Positions 1-8,666 are shown, counted from the stretch's first letter. The stretch is 64,000 nt of DNA from Kineosporia rhizophila (GCF_021277265.1 NZ_JAJSOH010000006.1:1-64000); one strand, 5' to 3'. Made by a program: numbers and translations. Notes: generated from the letters alone by a model not told the origin.

Positions 1-526
1 GGGCGAGGACCTGGGTGGTGCGGTCACCGGAGGCGGGGACGATGGGCGGTCGGCACATGCCGTCCATGTGCAGTGCCTTGCCCAGAAGGTCCGCCCCCTC
101 CTGGATGTTGTCGAGTTCGGCGTCGCTGAAGGGGGCATCGAGCCCGGCCGCGCGGGCCAGGTCCCACCGGTGGACGTACATGTCCCAGACGTAGAACTGT
201 CCGAAGGTGGCCCCGATCGTCGTGGGCCCGAAGAACCAGTCGATGGGCCGGTCGACGAGGTCGGCGTCGGCCAGGGCTCGGAGCACGCCGTCGGTGTGCT
301 GAGCCCACGCGCCGACGGGATCAGGGGCGGTGTCCGGGGCGTCCCCCAGGACGACGCCGTTCGTGGTCAGCGTCTCGTTCTGAGTCTGGATGAGGTGGGC
401 AAGGACGTCCCGCGCGCTCCAGCCCTCGCAGGGGGAGGGGGCGTCCCAGTTCTGCGGCGGCACAGCGGTCACGACGGCGGTCAGCGGGATCACAGCGGTT
501 CGGTACTGCGCCAGGATGTGCGTCAT
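1..526 (-). CDS. TIGR03086-type DinB/maleylpyruvate isomerase N-terminal domain protein (partial, C-terminus outside window)
   Basis: The reverse frame is open from an ATG at 526-524 to the window edge, giving 175 residues. It reads like the DinB-fold, metal-binding family related to mycothiol-dependent maleylpyruvate isomerase: a CEGWSARDVLAHLI segment near residue 38 (family CxGWxxxDLxxHL) and a VHRWDLARAAG segment near residue 138 supply the expected histidine ligands. Such proteins use or bind a metal and sometimes a low-molecular-weight thiol; the substrate cannot be read here. The start codon overlaps the divergent AraC-family start by two bases. No good ribosome binding site precedes it, so an internal start is possible. 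The stop lies outside the window. Confidence 0.75.
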   Translation of the reverse strand, partial: MTHILAQYRTAVIPLTAVVTAVPPQNWDAPSPCEGWSARDVLAHLIQTQNETLTTNGVVLGDAPDTAPDPVGAWAQHTDGVLRALADADLVDRPIDWFFGPTTIGATFGQFYVWDMYVHRWDLARAAGLDAPFSDAELDNIQEGADLLGKALHMDGMCRPPIVPASGDRTTQVLA

Positions 527-1418
527 GGATGGACGCTATGAGCAGGTCTTGGGGCAGGGATTGGCGAAACCCGACACCGACCCCGACACCGACACCGGTG
601 TCGTGGTGAGCACGGTACGTAGGGCGCCGGAGGAACTGGCGCATCTGACCGACACTGCTGGGCCGGTGTACCGGTACGCCGCGAGCAGCGACCTCGGGGG
701 TGTGCTGCGCCGCTTCTGGATCCCGGTGTGGTCGGTGCCCTCCGGCGCCGAGGCGCCGCAGAGAATGTTGCAGGACCCGGCCTGCCTGATCGTGATCACT
801 GGGGACGATGCCCGTTTCTACGGCGTCGCGCCCGAACTGTCGGCGACAACGCTGACCGGGCAGGGGTGGGCGGTCGGAATGGTGCTGGCCCCGGCCACGG
901 GCTTCCGGATGGCGGGCCAGATCGACGGCCTGAACGACCGGTACCTCGATCTGGCGCAGGTGCTCGGCGACGACGGCCGGGCCCTGGCCGGCCGGGTGCA
1001 GAACCTCATGGCACCGGATCCGCACGACGCTGCGGCCCATCGAGCCGTCATGGACGTGTGCGAGGGCGCCTTACGTCGGTTCCTGCCTCTCGACGCCGAG
1101 AGTGAACTCGTCAACGCCGTGGTGGAGGCCGTCGAGAACGATCTGGAACTGCTGCAGGTGGCCCAGATCTGTGAGCAGTTCGGCATCGGCGAGCGAGCCC
1201 TGCAACGTCTGCTGCGCCGCCGCCTGGGACTCACACCGAAATGCCTGATTCAACGTCGGCGGTTGCAGGAGGCCGCCGAGAGGCTGCGCTCGCAGGCGGT
1301 CACGCAGGCCGAACTGGCCGCTGCCGTGGGCTATGTCGATCAGTCGCACATGATTCGCGACTTCGTGCACATCACTGGGACGACCCCCGGACGGTTCGTC
1401 GCCGCGCACCGGCCGTGA
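525..1418 (+). CDS. AraC-family transcriptional regulator with N-terminal DUF6597-like sensor domain
   Basis: A 297-residue regulator. The first roughly 190 residues look like the DUF6597 beta-rich sensor domain of AraC proteins (YRYAASSDLGGVLRRFWIPVW near residue 45). The C-terminal 100 residues carry two helix-turn-helices: the first near residues 208-232 (AQICEQFGIGERALQRLLRR) and the second near 258-285, followed by the usual TTPGRF end. The ATG at 525 has AGGA eight bases upstream, but using it makes the start overlap the divergent gene; GTG codons at 603 or 606 are alternatives and would leave the hexamer repeat at 571-599 non-coding. It probably regulates the divergent DinB-type gene; that is inference from layout only. 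Confidence 0.82.
   Translation: MDGRYEQVLGQGLAKPDTDPDTDTGVVVSTVRRAPEELAHLTDTAGPVYRYAASSDLGGVLRRFWIPVWSVPSGAEAPQRMLQDPACLIVITGDDARFYGVAPELSATTLTGQGWAVGMVLAPATGFRMAGQIDGLNDRYLDLAQVLGDDGRALAGRVQNLMAPDPHDAAAHRAVMDVCEGALRRFLPLDAESELVNAVVEAVENDLELLQVAQICEQFGIGERALQRLLRRRLGLTPKCLIQRRRLQEAAERLRSQAVTQAELAAAVGYVDQSHMIRDFVHITGTTPGRFVAAHRP
571..599. repeat. Short hexamer repeat (GACACC-like units)
   Basis: About five near-identical hexamers (GACACC, with a GACCCC variant) run through the first codons of the AraC gene and would encode a Pro-Asp-Thr-Asp stretch. Such a low-complexity N-terminus is unusual for the family and supports a downstream start at 603 or 606. Confidence 0.5.
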
Positions 1419-1557
1419 CCCGGCCCGGTGGTCAGTAGGACCAGTTGGTGCCAGAGCTTCGCCCAGAACTTATGGCGCCCGTCACATTGCCGCATCTGAT
1501 GCAGCGTTCCTCCCTCAGCGACCACTACGGCGAGAACAAGAGTGAGGGAAGGATGGT

Positions 1558-2145
1558 GTGGTGATTGTTGACGAACGGCTCGGCCTCGGCCCGGCGGCCG
1601 ATGCCGATCTGCTGGCGTCGATCCGCGCAGGGAATCAGGAGGCGTTCACCGAGCTCTTCGAACGGTATGCGCAGACTGTCTGGAACTACGCCTACCGGCT
1701 GACCGCGTCGTGGGCCGAGGCCGAGGACATCGCCGGCGCAGTGTATTTGGTGCTGTGGCGACGAAGGCACGAGGTGCGCATCGTCAACGGCAGCGCCTTG
1801 CCGTGGCTGCTGAAGGTGACCAACACGCTGGTGCGCAACGAACGCCGTCGATTGGCAAGGTATCTGCGGGCCTTGCCCCGGATCGCTTCGCACCAGGCCG
1901 ACCGTGACCACGCTGAGGAGTTCAGCGAGCAGGCGGCGGCCAGAGCCCGGCTGGAGCGGGTGCTGCACGCCGTGCGTCGCCTGCCCCGGGCCGAGCGGGA
2001 GGCTGTGGAGTACTGCGCCCTGGGGCGAATGGCGACCGGTGACGTCGCCGAACTGCTCGGGATCACCGAGGCCAGCGTGCGCTCGCGACTGTCGCGCGCC
2101 CGGGCCCGCCTGCACACGATGACCGACCTGAACGACGAGGACTGA
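1558..2145 (+). CDS. RNA polymerase ECF-type sigma factor
   Basis: A 195-residue sigma-70 family protein with only regions 2 and 4. Region 2 spans about residues 18-85 (GNQEAFTELFERYAQTVWNY, then the AEDIAGAVYLVLWRR core-binding and -10 recognition part). Region 4 spans about 135-185 (RLPRAEREAVEYCALG, ITEASVRSRLSRARARL helix-turn-helix). A GAGGGAAGGA ribosome site at 1544-1553 precedes GTG 1558, with a second GTG at 1561. The stop is one base before the start of the membrane protein downstream, so the two are very likely co-translated and that protein may control this sigma factor. The regulon is unknown. Confidence 0.9.
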   Translation: MVIVDERLGLGPAADADLLASIRAGNQEAFTELFERYAQTVWNYAYRLTASWAEAEDIAGAVYLVLWRRRHEVRIVNGSALPWLLKVTNTLVRNERRRLARYLRALPRIASHQADRDHAEEFSEQAAARARLERVLHAVRRLPRAEREAVEYCALGRMATGDVAELLGITEASVRSRLSRARARLHTMTDLNDED

Positions 2146-2146
2146 C

Positions 2147-3424
2147 ATGACGGACGCTCTTGACCAGGCGGCGCTCGAACCGGATCGGGTGATGCCGGAT
2201 GATGTGCGCCGCCGGCTGCGATCCCGGGTCTCGCCCCGGTCGACATCACCCCGCACCTATCTGGCCACCGGCCTGAGTGCCACCGCGGTCGCCGGGGTGG
2301 CGGTGCTGGCGATGCTGGGGGGCGCGCAGTTGCAGAACGGTGGCCCCGGTCTGTCGGTGGCTGCGGGCGACTCGGACCTGGCCGAGCAGGGTGGGTGGAC
2401 GCAGGAGGATCTGCGGAAGGGCAACCACTTCTGGACGGCTGCGGAACGCTACGACGCGACCGCGAACTGGGCTCCTGCGGAAGCGATTCAGCGGTGCGCG
2501 GCCGACCGACCAAGTTGGAAACCTTTACTGACTGCCTCGGCTCGGGGGGTGACCGTGGTCGCCTTCGCCGACGGCGACGAGCGGATCTTCTGCGAGCTGA
2601 CGGCCGAGTCGCTCACCCTGTCCCGGCCCGTTCCCGCGAAGAAGAGCGCGGGCGAGGCCACGATCGAAATGGTCTCTCCCCTCGGTACAGTCGCTGGTCT
2701 GGCCTCAGCCGACGTCACCCAGGTACTCCTGTCTCCCGGTTCCGACCCTGATCCGACGGATGCGGCCGTGATCAGTAACGGGGTGTTTCTGCGTCCCAAC
2801 TCGGTTCCTGCGGGCAGCACGTCGTTCCAGGTGAAGGTGAACGGCGCGCTCCAGACCCAGCAAGCGCCGTCCAGCAGCCAGAGCCACGCTGTCGAAGATC
2901 CCAACCTGAAGACGAACGACCTGGCCAACTGCACGCGGGAAACCGACCTGCCCGTGGCTGATCCGGGCCGCTGGCAACGCGGCGCCGGGCACGACCTCGA
3001 CGGCGAACACCTGCAGCTGTGGAGCTACGACGGGATGCTGGCGATCTGCCGCACCGATGCCTCGGGCATCGGCTCGGTGGAGGTGGTGACCAAGGAAGAC
3101 CCCACGACCACCACCGAACCAGAACTCGCTGCCGCCAAGGACCTTGGCGCGACCCGGGAAATCTTTTTCAACTTCCAGCCCGACTCCGGAGGCCAGTCCA
3201 GCGACACGGTGGCCCTGGCCGGAGCGGGCCTGCCCACCGGTGCAGCCACCGTCGAGGTGACCCGCCCACGATCAGATCTGCTGAGTACCCGCGTCGTCGG
3301 GGACACCTTCCTGCTCACCGGGATCCGGCTGAACGAGACCGGCACCGGAACCGATCCTTCCACCCTGACCGTCCGCGACGCCGATGGAGCAGTTCTGGTC
3401 CGCATAGACCTGGCCGATCTCTAA
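2147..3424 (+). CDS. Single-pass membrane protein, possible anti-sigma partner of the upstream ECF factor
   Basis: A 425-residue protein with a short cytosolic N-terminus (about 38 residues, rich in Arg and Asp), one membrane helix near residues 42-62 (AVAGVAVLAMLGGAQL) and a roughly 360-residue outside domain. No zinc-binding anti-sigma motif (HxxxCxxC) is visible, so it is not a classical ZAS anti-sigma factor. I do not recognise the outside domain. Its position one base after the sigma gene is the main reason to propose that it controls or works with that factor. There is no sign of lipobox or cleavable signal peptide. Confidence 0.72.
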   Translation: MTDALDQAALEPDRVMPDDVRRRLRSRVSPRSTSPRTYLATGLSATAVAGVAVLAMLGGAQLQNGGPGLSVAAGDSDLAEQGGWTQEDLRKGNHFWTAAERYDATANWAPAEAIQRCAADRPSWKPLLTASARGVTVVAFADGDERIFCELTAESLTLSRPVPAKKSAGEATIEMVSPLGTVAGLASADVTQVLLSPGSDPDPTDAAVISNGVFLRPNSVPAGSTSFQVKVNGALQTQQAPSSSQSHAVEDPNLKTNDLANCTRETDLPVADPGRWQRGAGHDLDGEHLQLWSYDGMLAICRTDASGIGSVEVVTKEDPTTTTEPELAAAKDLGATREIFFNFQPDSGGQSSDTVALAGAGLPTGAATVEVTRPRSDLLSTRVVGDTFLLTGIRLNETGTGTDPSTLTVRDADGAVLVRIDLADL

Positions 3425-3571
3425 CCCGGCAACCGCACCTTCGTCACCCCGCCGGTTCCGGTGCTGATCCAGGTCGGCACCCCGCACCTGCCGCCGGATG
3501 CGGGGAAGATCGGTGAACTGGCCGACCTTCCCCGCCAGCTGAGAGGTTGCCGCTCGGCGAGCCGCGTCAGC

Positions 3572-3808
3572 TCACAGCTGGGCCTCGTCGTCGAACTCGT
3601 GGGCCTGCACGCCCTGAACGAAGGCGCGCCACTCCGGGACAGTGAAGCTCAGGGTGGCGAGGGCGCGGTTCTTGGTGTCCCGCACGTGGACCATGCCGTC
3701 GCTGCGTCCCACCTCGACGCACGCTCCCTGTTCGCTGAAAGTCGACTTGTGGAAGGCAATGTCGGGGACCGCGCCGGTGGTCAGGTCGTTGCCGTCGGTG
3801 GCGCTCAC
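3572..3808 (-). CDS. DUF397 domain small protein
   Basis: A 78-residue protein fitting the DUF397 family, which is widespread in actinomycetes and encoded next to DUF5753 helix-turn-helix regulators. Visible family features are FHKSTFSEQGACVEV near residue 19, VHVRDTKNR near 41 and FTVPEWRAFVQGV near 55. Its ATG overlaps the stop of the upstream regulator by four bases (ATGA), so the pair is translationally coupled. In streptomycetes such partners act with their regulator in development or antibiotic control; here the target is unknown. Confidence 0.85.
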   Translation of the reverse strand: MSATDGNDLTTGAVPDIAFHKSTFSEQGACVEVGRSDGMVHVRDTKNRALATLSFTVPEWRAFVQGVQAHEFDDEAQL

Positions 3809-4644
3809 AGGTACTCCTCGATCGGTGTTGAGCTGTCGAAAACGCTCTGGAACTTGTCGTTCATGCTCGCCACCACCTGGCGGTCGTCGGTGTGCGCACC
3901 GCCCACCCAGCTCTCGGTGTAGACGATGGCACGGGACCGGCCCCCGGCCCGGAAACGCAGGATCGTCGCGGCACCCCGCACCGCCGAGTGAGCTCCCGAG
4001 GAGATCAGGTGGACGCGGATCTGTGCGTACTCCTCCCGGACCAGGCGCAGCAAGTGGCTTTTGAGTTCGTCCATGACCTTCTTGGACTCGACCTCCCTCA
4101 GGAGGACTTCCTCGTCCAGGGCCACGCGCAGCTGCGCGCGCCCCAGCGTCAGGCGCTGACGTTCCATGCGCAACGCGACCACCACATCAGCCGCAGCTCC
4201 GTGCGCGCCGTCCAGTCGCGCTGTGGCCGCGGCATAGTGGGGAGTCTGGATCAGCCCGTGCATCCCACCGAGCGAGTCCACCCCCACGGCATGTCGTTCG
4301 AAGGCCAGGTACTCGCGGAAAGTCGGTTGTACCGCGGGAACCTGCGAGTTGACCTCCGCACCGGCTCGAGCCCGCATGTCCTCCAGTTCGTCGGCCTCCA
4401 CGTCCGAGAGCCGGAAGACCTTGCGCATCTGCTGGATGTCGCCTGGGCGCAGGGCGAAGCCGCCTTTGTTGCCCTCGATCCGGTTCCACCGCGACTCCGA
4501 ACCCAGACCCACGCCGGCCATCTGCTTGTACGTCAGGCCGGCGCGCAGACGGTACGCCTGGATCTGCTGCACCAATAGCCATCGTGTGATGCCGGGCCAT
4601 TCCCTCCCGTCCTGCGATGGTTCGTCCCCTGTTTCGACCACCAC
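3805..4644 (-). CDS. XRE-family helix-turn-helix regulator with DUF5753 domain
   Basis: A 279-residue protein starting with GTG. Residues about 20-75 form an XRE-type helix-turn-helix (RLRAGLTYKQMAGVGLGSES, WNRIEGNKGG). Residues about 105-270 look like DUF5753 (FREYLAFERHAVGVDSLGGM and a long alpha/beta part ending VVASMNDKFQSVFDSS). It forms an overlapping two-gene unit with the DUF397 gene. The region just upstream carries two interlocked inverted repeats (4695-4743) that could be its own operator. This is the common actinomycete regulator/DUF397 pair. Confidence 0.88.
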   Translation of the reverse strand: MVVETGDEPSQDGREWPGITRWLLVQQIQAYRLRAGLTYKQMAGVGLGSESRWNRIEGNKGGFALRPGDIQQMRKVFRLSDVEADELEDMRARAGAEVNSQVPAVQPTFREYLAFERHAVGVDSLGGMHGLIQTPHYAAATARLDGAHGAAADVVVALRMERQRLTLGRAQLRVALDEEVLLREVESKKVMDELKSHLLRLVREEYAQIRVHLISSGAHSAVRGAATILRFRAGGRSRAIVYTESWVGGAHTDDRQVVASMNDKFQSVFDSSTPIEEYL

Positions 4645-5222
4645 GTCAGCCTACTGATACGTAGAAAAGCCACCATGAGGGAAAACCCCTGCATACCTGT
4701 CATATAGGCCTGGCATCGTGACAGGTAGTCAGACAGCCAGGCCATTTGTCAGGATTTCTTGCGAGTAGCCCGACCAGGGCTGCTGAAGCAGGTGCTGGCC
4801 GGACTTCCACGGGGGGAGCCCGGTCCGCACCGCTTTCCCCCCGCTCGCAATCGATGGGACAGCGATGCCGAACGAGCCACGGAACAGTGCCTACGGCCAG
4901 GAGTCGGCCGAACCACCTGCCCCCGACTCGTTCGTCAGTTTCGTCATCCCGCGTCCCCGCCTTCCGCTCGGTAACGCTCCGGCCGACGAGCGCGTCGTGG
5001 GGCGGGCGCGGCGCACGCGATCACATGGGCGGGCCTTCCTGGTCCCGCGTCCCCGTCGCTCGCCGACGGAGCCTTCGTAGATCGCTCAGTCTCTTGAGGC
5101 GCCCATTCGGGCAATCGTGGACAGTGATCGGCTCCTGACCGGTCGATCCTGCCCGCAGAGAGCACGAGCAATGGACGTCAGAGGTGGCCGTCAGGCACGG
5201 GGTGATCGACTAGGCTGCGCCG
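4645..5222. other. Intergenic region without a convincing gene
   Basis: Divergent gap between the XRE regulator and aroQ. The part next to the regulator (about 4650-4750) is less GC-rich and holds the two inverted repeats described separately. The rest is GC-rich. A short open frame from ATG 4865 to 5080 has no family resemblance and no clear ribosome site, so I do not call it a gene. Confidence 0.6.
4695..4743. promoter_or_regulatory. Two interlocked perfect 8-bp inverted repeats upstream of the XRE/DUF397 pair
   Basis: ACCTGTCA at 4695-4702 pairs with TGACAGGT at 4719-4726. GGCCTGGC at 4707-4714 pairs with GCCAGGCC at 4736-4743. The arms interleave, so only one of the two hairpins can form at a time. 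They lie 51-99 bases upstream of the regulator start, a good place for an operator. Confidence 0.55.
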
Positions 5223-5678
5223 GTGACTGCGCCTGACTCTGCACCGCGCCGGCTCCTGCTCGTCAACGGGCCGAACCTGAACATGCTGGGTACCCGCGAG
5301 CCGTCGCTGTACGGCAGCGACACCCTGGCCGACGTCGAGGCCAGCGTCGTCGAGGTGGCGGCCGGGCTCGGGTTCGAGGTCCGGGCGGTGCAGAGCAATC
5401 ACGAGGGTGTCCTGATCGACGCGATCCACGCGGCCCGGTCGGACTGCGCGGGCATCGTGATCAACCCGGGTGCGCTGACCCACACGTCGGTCGCCCTGCG
5501 CGATGCCCTGCTCGCGTCCGAGTTGCCGGTCGGCGAGGTGCACCTGAGCAACGTCCACAAGCGTGAGCCCTTCCGGCACCACTCCTACGTCTCGGACATC
5601 GCCGAGGTCGTGGTCGTCGGTGCCGGCATTCACGGCTATGCCTTCGCCGTGCAGCAGATCGCCCGCGTCGTCGGCTGA
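5223..5678 (+). CDS. aroQ: Type II 3-dehydroquinate dehydratase
   Basis: A 151-residue protein of typical length for the dodecameric type II enzyme, which interconverts 3-dehydroquinate and 3-dehydroshikimate. The hallmark N-terminal stretch [20 protein letters not shown] carries the catalytic Tyr at residue 30; VQSNHEG and [17 protein letters not shown] give the substrate-binding Asn and catalytic His. The start is GTG 5223. Next to a transporter, a quinate/shikimate dehydrogenase and a dehydroshikimate dehydratase, it more likely serves the catabolic (qsuC-like) path than aromatic amino-acid synthesis, although it could do both. Confidence 0.95.
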   Translation: MTAPDSAPRRLLLVNGPNLNMLGTREPSLYGSDTLADVEASVVEVAAGLGFEVRAVQSNHEGVLIDAIHAARSDCAGIVINPGALTHTSVALRDALLASELPVGEVHLSNVHKREPFRHHSYVSDIAEVVVVGAGIHGYAFAVQQIARVVG

Positions 5679-5712
5679 CGGCACGGGCGATCCGGCGGGA
5701 GCGGACTAGGAC

Positions 5713-7044
5713 TCAGCGGTTCACCGGCGCGCCGATCGGCGCCGGGTCCGGTGCTGGGCCGCCGAGCTGGGCGGTTGGGATGTCCTTGGTCTCGCGGGCG
5801 GTGGCGGCGGAGATCGCCGCGGTGATGGCGATGACCGCGGTGAAGCCGGCGGTGACCTTCCAGCCGCCCTCCTCGACCCCGCCGAGCGCGGTGACGATGG
5901 TCGGCGCGAAACCGGCCATCAGGAAGCCGAGTTGGGTGCCGATGGCCAGGCCCGAGAACCGCACCCGGGAGTTGAACATTTCGCCGTAGAACGAGGGCCA
6001 GACGGCGTTGGCCGCGGCGTAGCCGAACGAGAAGGTCAGCACGGCCAGGGCGAAGGTCAGCAGGTCGTTGCCGGAGCTCATGGACAGCAGGTAGAACGGC
6101 ATGAACGCGGCGCTGGAGAGCGCGCCGTAGATGAAGACCGGTTTGCGCCCGATGCGGTCGGCCACTGTCGCGAACACCGGCTGCGTGCCGAGGGCGACGA
6201 TGTTGGCGACCACCACGAGCCACAGGGTGATCGACTCGTTGACCCCGACCTCCTTGCCGTAGGCGATGGCCAGGTTGCCGAACACGGTGGAGACGGCCGC
6301 GATGAACGCGCAGAACACCACGCGCAACACGTCCGCCCAGTGGTGGCGCAGCAGATCGGCCAGCGGGATCTTGGCGATCTGGCCGGTGGCCTGCTTGCGG
6401 GCGAATTCCGGCGGCTCGTGCAGGGTTCGGCGGATCACCCAGGCGACCACCACGACCAGGGCGCTGAGCCAGAACGGGATGCGCCAGCCCCAGGAGAACT
6501 TGATGTCGTCGGGCATCGCGACGACCGGCAGCATGACGAGCGCGGCCAGGATCTGACCGCCCTGGGTGCCGGTCAGGGTCCAGGAGGTGAAGAACGAGCG
6601 ACGGTCGTCGGGCGCGTGCTCGAGGGTGAGCGAGCTGGCGCCGGCCTGCTCACCGGCGGCCGAAAGGCCTTGCAGCAGGCGGCAGAGCACGAGCAGGGCG
6701 GGGGCCGTCCAGCCGATGGCGTCGAAGGAGGGCAGGCAGCCGATCGCGAAGGTCGCCACGCCCATCAGGACGAGGGTGAACATCAGGACCCTCTGCCGTC
6801 CGACCCGGTCGCCGAAGTGGCCCAGGATCACCGCTCCCACCGGGCGGGCGACGTAGGCGAAACCGAAGGTGGCGAACGACATCACCTGTGCGGAGGCGTC
6901 GTCGTCGGGGAAGAAGACCTGCGGGAAGATCAGCGCGGCGGCGGTGCCGAAGACGAAGAAGTCGTAGTACTCGACCGCGCTGCCCATGAAACTGGCGAGG
7001 GCGGCCTTTCTGGGGGTCTTGATGGTGGGGTCCGGTGTTTCCAC
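5713..7044 (-). CDS. MFS transporter, metabolite:H+ symporter (MHS) family, probable shikimate/quinate uptake
   Basis: A 443-residue protein with about 12 membrane helices. The start GTG 7044 is chosen because AGGAGG lies just upstream; the frame is open further upstream but that part is a shadow of the dehydrogenase gene. The opening LASFMGSAVEYYDFFVFGTA and the loop GHFGDRVGRQRVL are typical of the MHS group that includes the shikimate permease ShiA. The gene lies 35 bases after the quinate/shikimate dehydrogenase on the same strand. By gene content it corresponds to qsuA of Corynebacterium glutamicum; the exact substrate is inferred from context. Confidence 0.9.
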   Translation of the reverse strand: METPDPTIKTPRKAALASFMGSAVEYYDFFVFGTAAALIFPQVFFPDDDASAQVMSFATFGFAYVARPVGAVILGHFGDRVGRQRVLMFTLVLMGVATFAIGCLPSFDAIGWTAPALLVLCRLLQGLSAAGEQAGASSLTLEHAPDDRRSFFTSWTLTGTQGGQILAALVMLPVVAMPDDIKFSWGWRIPFWLSALVVVVAWVIRRTLHEPPEFARKQATGQIAKIPLADLLRHHWADVLRVVFCAFIAAVSTVFGNLAIAYGKEVGVNESITLWLVVVANIVALGTQPVFATVADRIGRKPVFIYGALSSAAFMPFYLLSMSSGNDLLTFALAVLTFSFGYAAANAVWPSFYGEMFNSRVRFSGLAIGTQLGFLMAGFAPTIVTALGGVEEGGWKVTAGFTAVIAITAAISAATARETKDIPTAQLGGPAPDPAPIGAPVNR

Positions 7045-7079
7045 GAGTTGCCTCCTTGCAATCTGGAAATGAGCCCCGG

Positions 7080-7934
7080 TCAGGCGACCAGGGACCGGAA
7101 GTGCTGGAGCATGCGGGCGGCGTCCGGGGTTCGGCCGGTGATCAGATGGAAGGCGTCGACGGCCTGGTGGACGGCCATGTGGCCGCCGTCGAGGGTGCGG
7201 CAGCCGGCGGCGCGGGCTGCTTGCAGCAGCGCGGTCTCCAGTGGCCGGTAGACGATGTCGGCCACCCAGAGTCGGGCGTGCAGAAAGGTGGCGTCGAGGG
7301 GGAGTCCGGGGTGGTCGGCCATTCCGGTCGGGGTGCAGTGCACCAGGCCGTCGGCCTCGGACAGCAGCGCGGAGAGTTTCTCCGGGCTGCTGGTCTCGAC
7401 CTGTGCGCCGGGGTACCGGGCCGACAGGTCCTGGGTGAGGGCGGTGGCCCGTTCGTGGTCGACGTCCACGATGCTCAGGCGTTGGGTGCCCAGCCCGAGC
7501 AGGGCTGCGGCGACTGCACTTCCGGCCCCACCGGCCCCGATCTGGACGACGTGCCGGGTGTCGGCCCCGGGCAGCCCGGTGGTGAAGGCGGCCTCGAAAC
7601 CGGTGAGGTCGGTGTTGTACCCGACCGCCCGGCCGTCCTCGAACACCACGGTGTTGACGGCGCCGAGGTCGGCCGCCCGGCGCTCGACCCGGTCCAGATG
7701 AGGCACCACGATCTGCTTGCAGGGGTGGGTGATGTTGAAGGCGTCGTAGCCGAGCAGCCGGCCGTACCGGACCAGGTCGCCGACGTCGGAGGCCGGTAGG
7801 CCGAGCGCGGGCAGGTCGATGGTCCGGTACAGGTACTCGATCCCGTGGTGGCGGGCCTCGGCCATGTGCAGGGCCGGGGTCAGGGAGGGGCCGACCCCGG
7901 CGCCGATCAGGCCGGCCAGGTAGGCACGAGTCAT
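7080..7934 (-). CDS. qsuD: Quinate/shikimate dehydrogenase (QsuD-like)
   Basis: A 284-residue AroE-fold protein. Residues near 16-22 (SLTPALH) and NITHPCKQ near 70 form the substrate pocket, and YNTDLTGFE near 108 carries the catalytic-region Asp. The nucleotide site is QIGAGGAGSAVA near 130, followed by IVDVD, whose acidic residue at the end of the second strand favours NAD over NADP, as in catabolic enzymes. The C-terminal HQAVDAFHLITG pattern is that of QsuD rather than biosynthetic AroE. It oxidises quinate or shikimate to the 3-dehydro forms. An operator-like palindrome lies just upstream (7954-7973). Confidence 0.9.
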   Translation of the reverse strand: MTRAYLAGLIGAGVGPSLTPALHMAEARHHGIEYLYRTIDLPALGLPASDVGDLVRYGRLLGYDAFNITHPCKQIVVPHLDRVERRAADLGAVNTVVFEDGRAVGYNTDLTGFEAAFTTGLPGADTRHVVQIGAGGAGSAVAAALLGLGTQRLSIVDVDHERATALTQDLSARYPGAQVETSSPEKLSALLSEADGLVHCTPTGMADHPGLPLDATFLHARLWVADIVYRPLETALLQAARAAGCRTLDGGHMAVHQAVDAFHLITGRTPDAARMLQHFRSLVA

Positions 7935-7953
7935 GGGGGACCGCTCCCATCGG

Positions 7954-7973
7954 TATGTACTAAATGGTTCGTA
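7954..7973. promoter_or_regulatory. TetR-type operator candidate, site 1
   Basis: A 20-base imperfect palindrome containing TGTACTAAATGGTTC, 20-40 bases upstream of the quinate/shikimate dehydrogenase start. It matches the site at 8717-8736 at TGTACTA, GTTC and flanking positions. The two sites flank the TetR gene. Confidence 0.65.
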
Positions 7974-8021
7974 CGTTGGGAGTACAGCACGTGGCCGCAG
8001 GCCCGGGCAAGGGGATGCGGC

Positions 8022-8666
8022 TCAGTCCGCCGTAGCGGTCAGCCAGGCCACGACGACGTCACCGATCATCGCGCGCAGGTGCTTGCGCTGGAGCGGGGAC
8101 TGCAGGTCACGGCCGAACAGGTAGCCGAAGGTGTGCTGGTTGGCGACCTGGAAGACGCAGTAGGAGCTGATCACCAGGTGCACGTCGATCGCGTCGACGT
8201 CCGCCCGGAAGACCCCCGTGGCCCGGCCCCGGGCCAGGAGGTCCTCGAGGAGCCCGGCGACCGGCGTGGCCAGCTCGCGCACCGACTCGATCCGGCGCAG
8301 GAACTCACCCCGGTGGATGTTCTCGATCGAGACCAGGCGGATGAAGTCGGGGTGGGCGTTGTGATGGTCGAACGTGAGCTCGGCCAGCCGGCGCATCGCC
8401 TCGACCGGTTCCAGATCGCCGACCACGAGAGCCTGCTCGGCGGCGCGGATACCGGCGTAGGCGTTCTCCAGGACAGCGACGTAGAGCTGCTCCTTGCCGC
8501 CGAAGTAGTAGTAGATCATCCGCTTCGTGGTGCGGGTGCGCTCGGCGATCTCGTCGACCCGCGCGCCGGAGAAGCCGTCCTCGGCGAACACTGCGGTGGC
8601 CACCTCGAGCAGTTCCGCCCGGGTCCGCTCGGCGTCACGGGTTCGTTCGGCCGGCGACTTGCTCAC
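8022..8666 (-). CDS. TetR-family transcriptional regulator of the quinate/shikimate locus
   Basis: A 214-residue regulator. The helix-turn-helix occupies about residues 20-65 (LLEVATAVFAEDGFSGARV, TTKRMIYYYFGGKEQLY). The C-terminal part resembles the ligand-binding domain of TetR proteins that control aromatic catabolism. It sits between the dehydrogenase and the divergent dehydroshikimate dehydratase, and two matching palindromes occur in front of those two genes. A ligand such as shikimate, dehydroshikimate or protocatechuate is plausible but unproven. Note that in C. glutamicum the qsu regulator belongs to the LysR family, so the control here differs. Confidence 0.9.
   Translation of the reverse strand: MSKSPAERTRDAERTRAELLEVATAVFAEDGFSGARVDEIAERTRTTKRMIYYYFGGKEQLYVAVLENAYAGIRAAEQALVVGDLEPVEAMRRLAELTFDHHNAHPDFIRLVSIENIHRGEFLRRIESVRELATPVAGLLEDLLARGRATGVFRADVDAIDVHLVISSYCVFQVANQHTFGYLFGRDLQSPLQRKHLRAMIGDVVVAWLTATAD

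Noticed and set aside
4865..5080. Open frame of 71 codons in the intergenic region before aroQ
   Set aside because: No clear ribosome site, Arg/Pro-rich shadow-like composition in its second half and no recognisable family.
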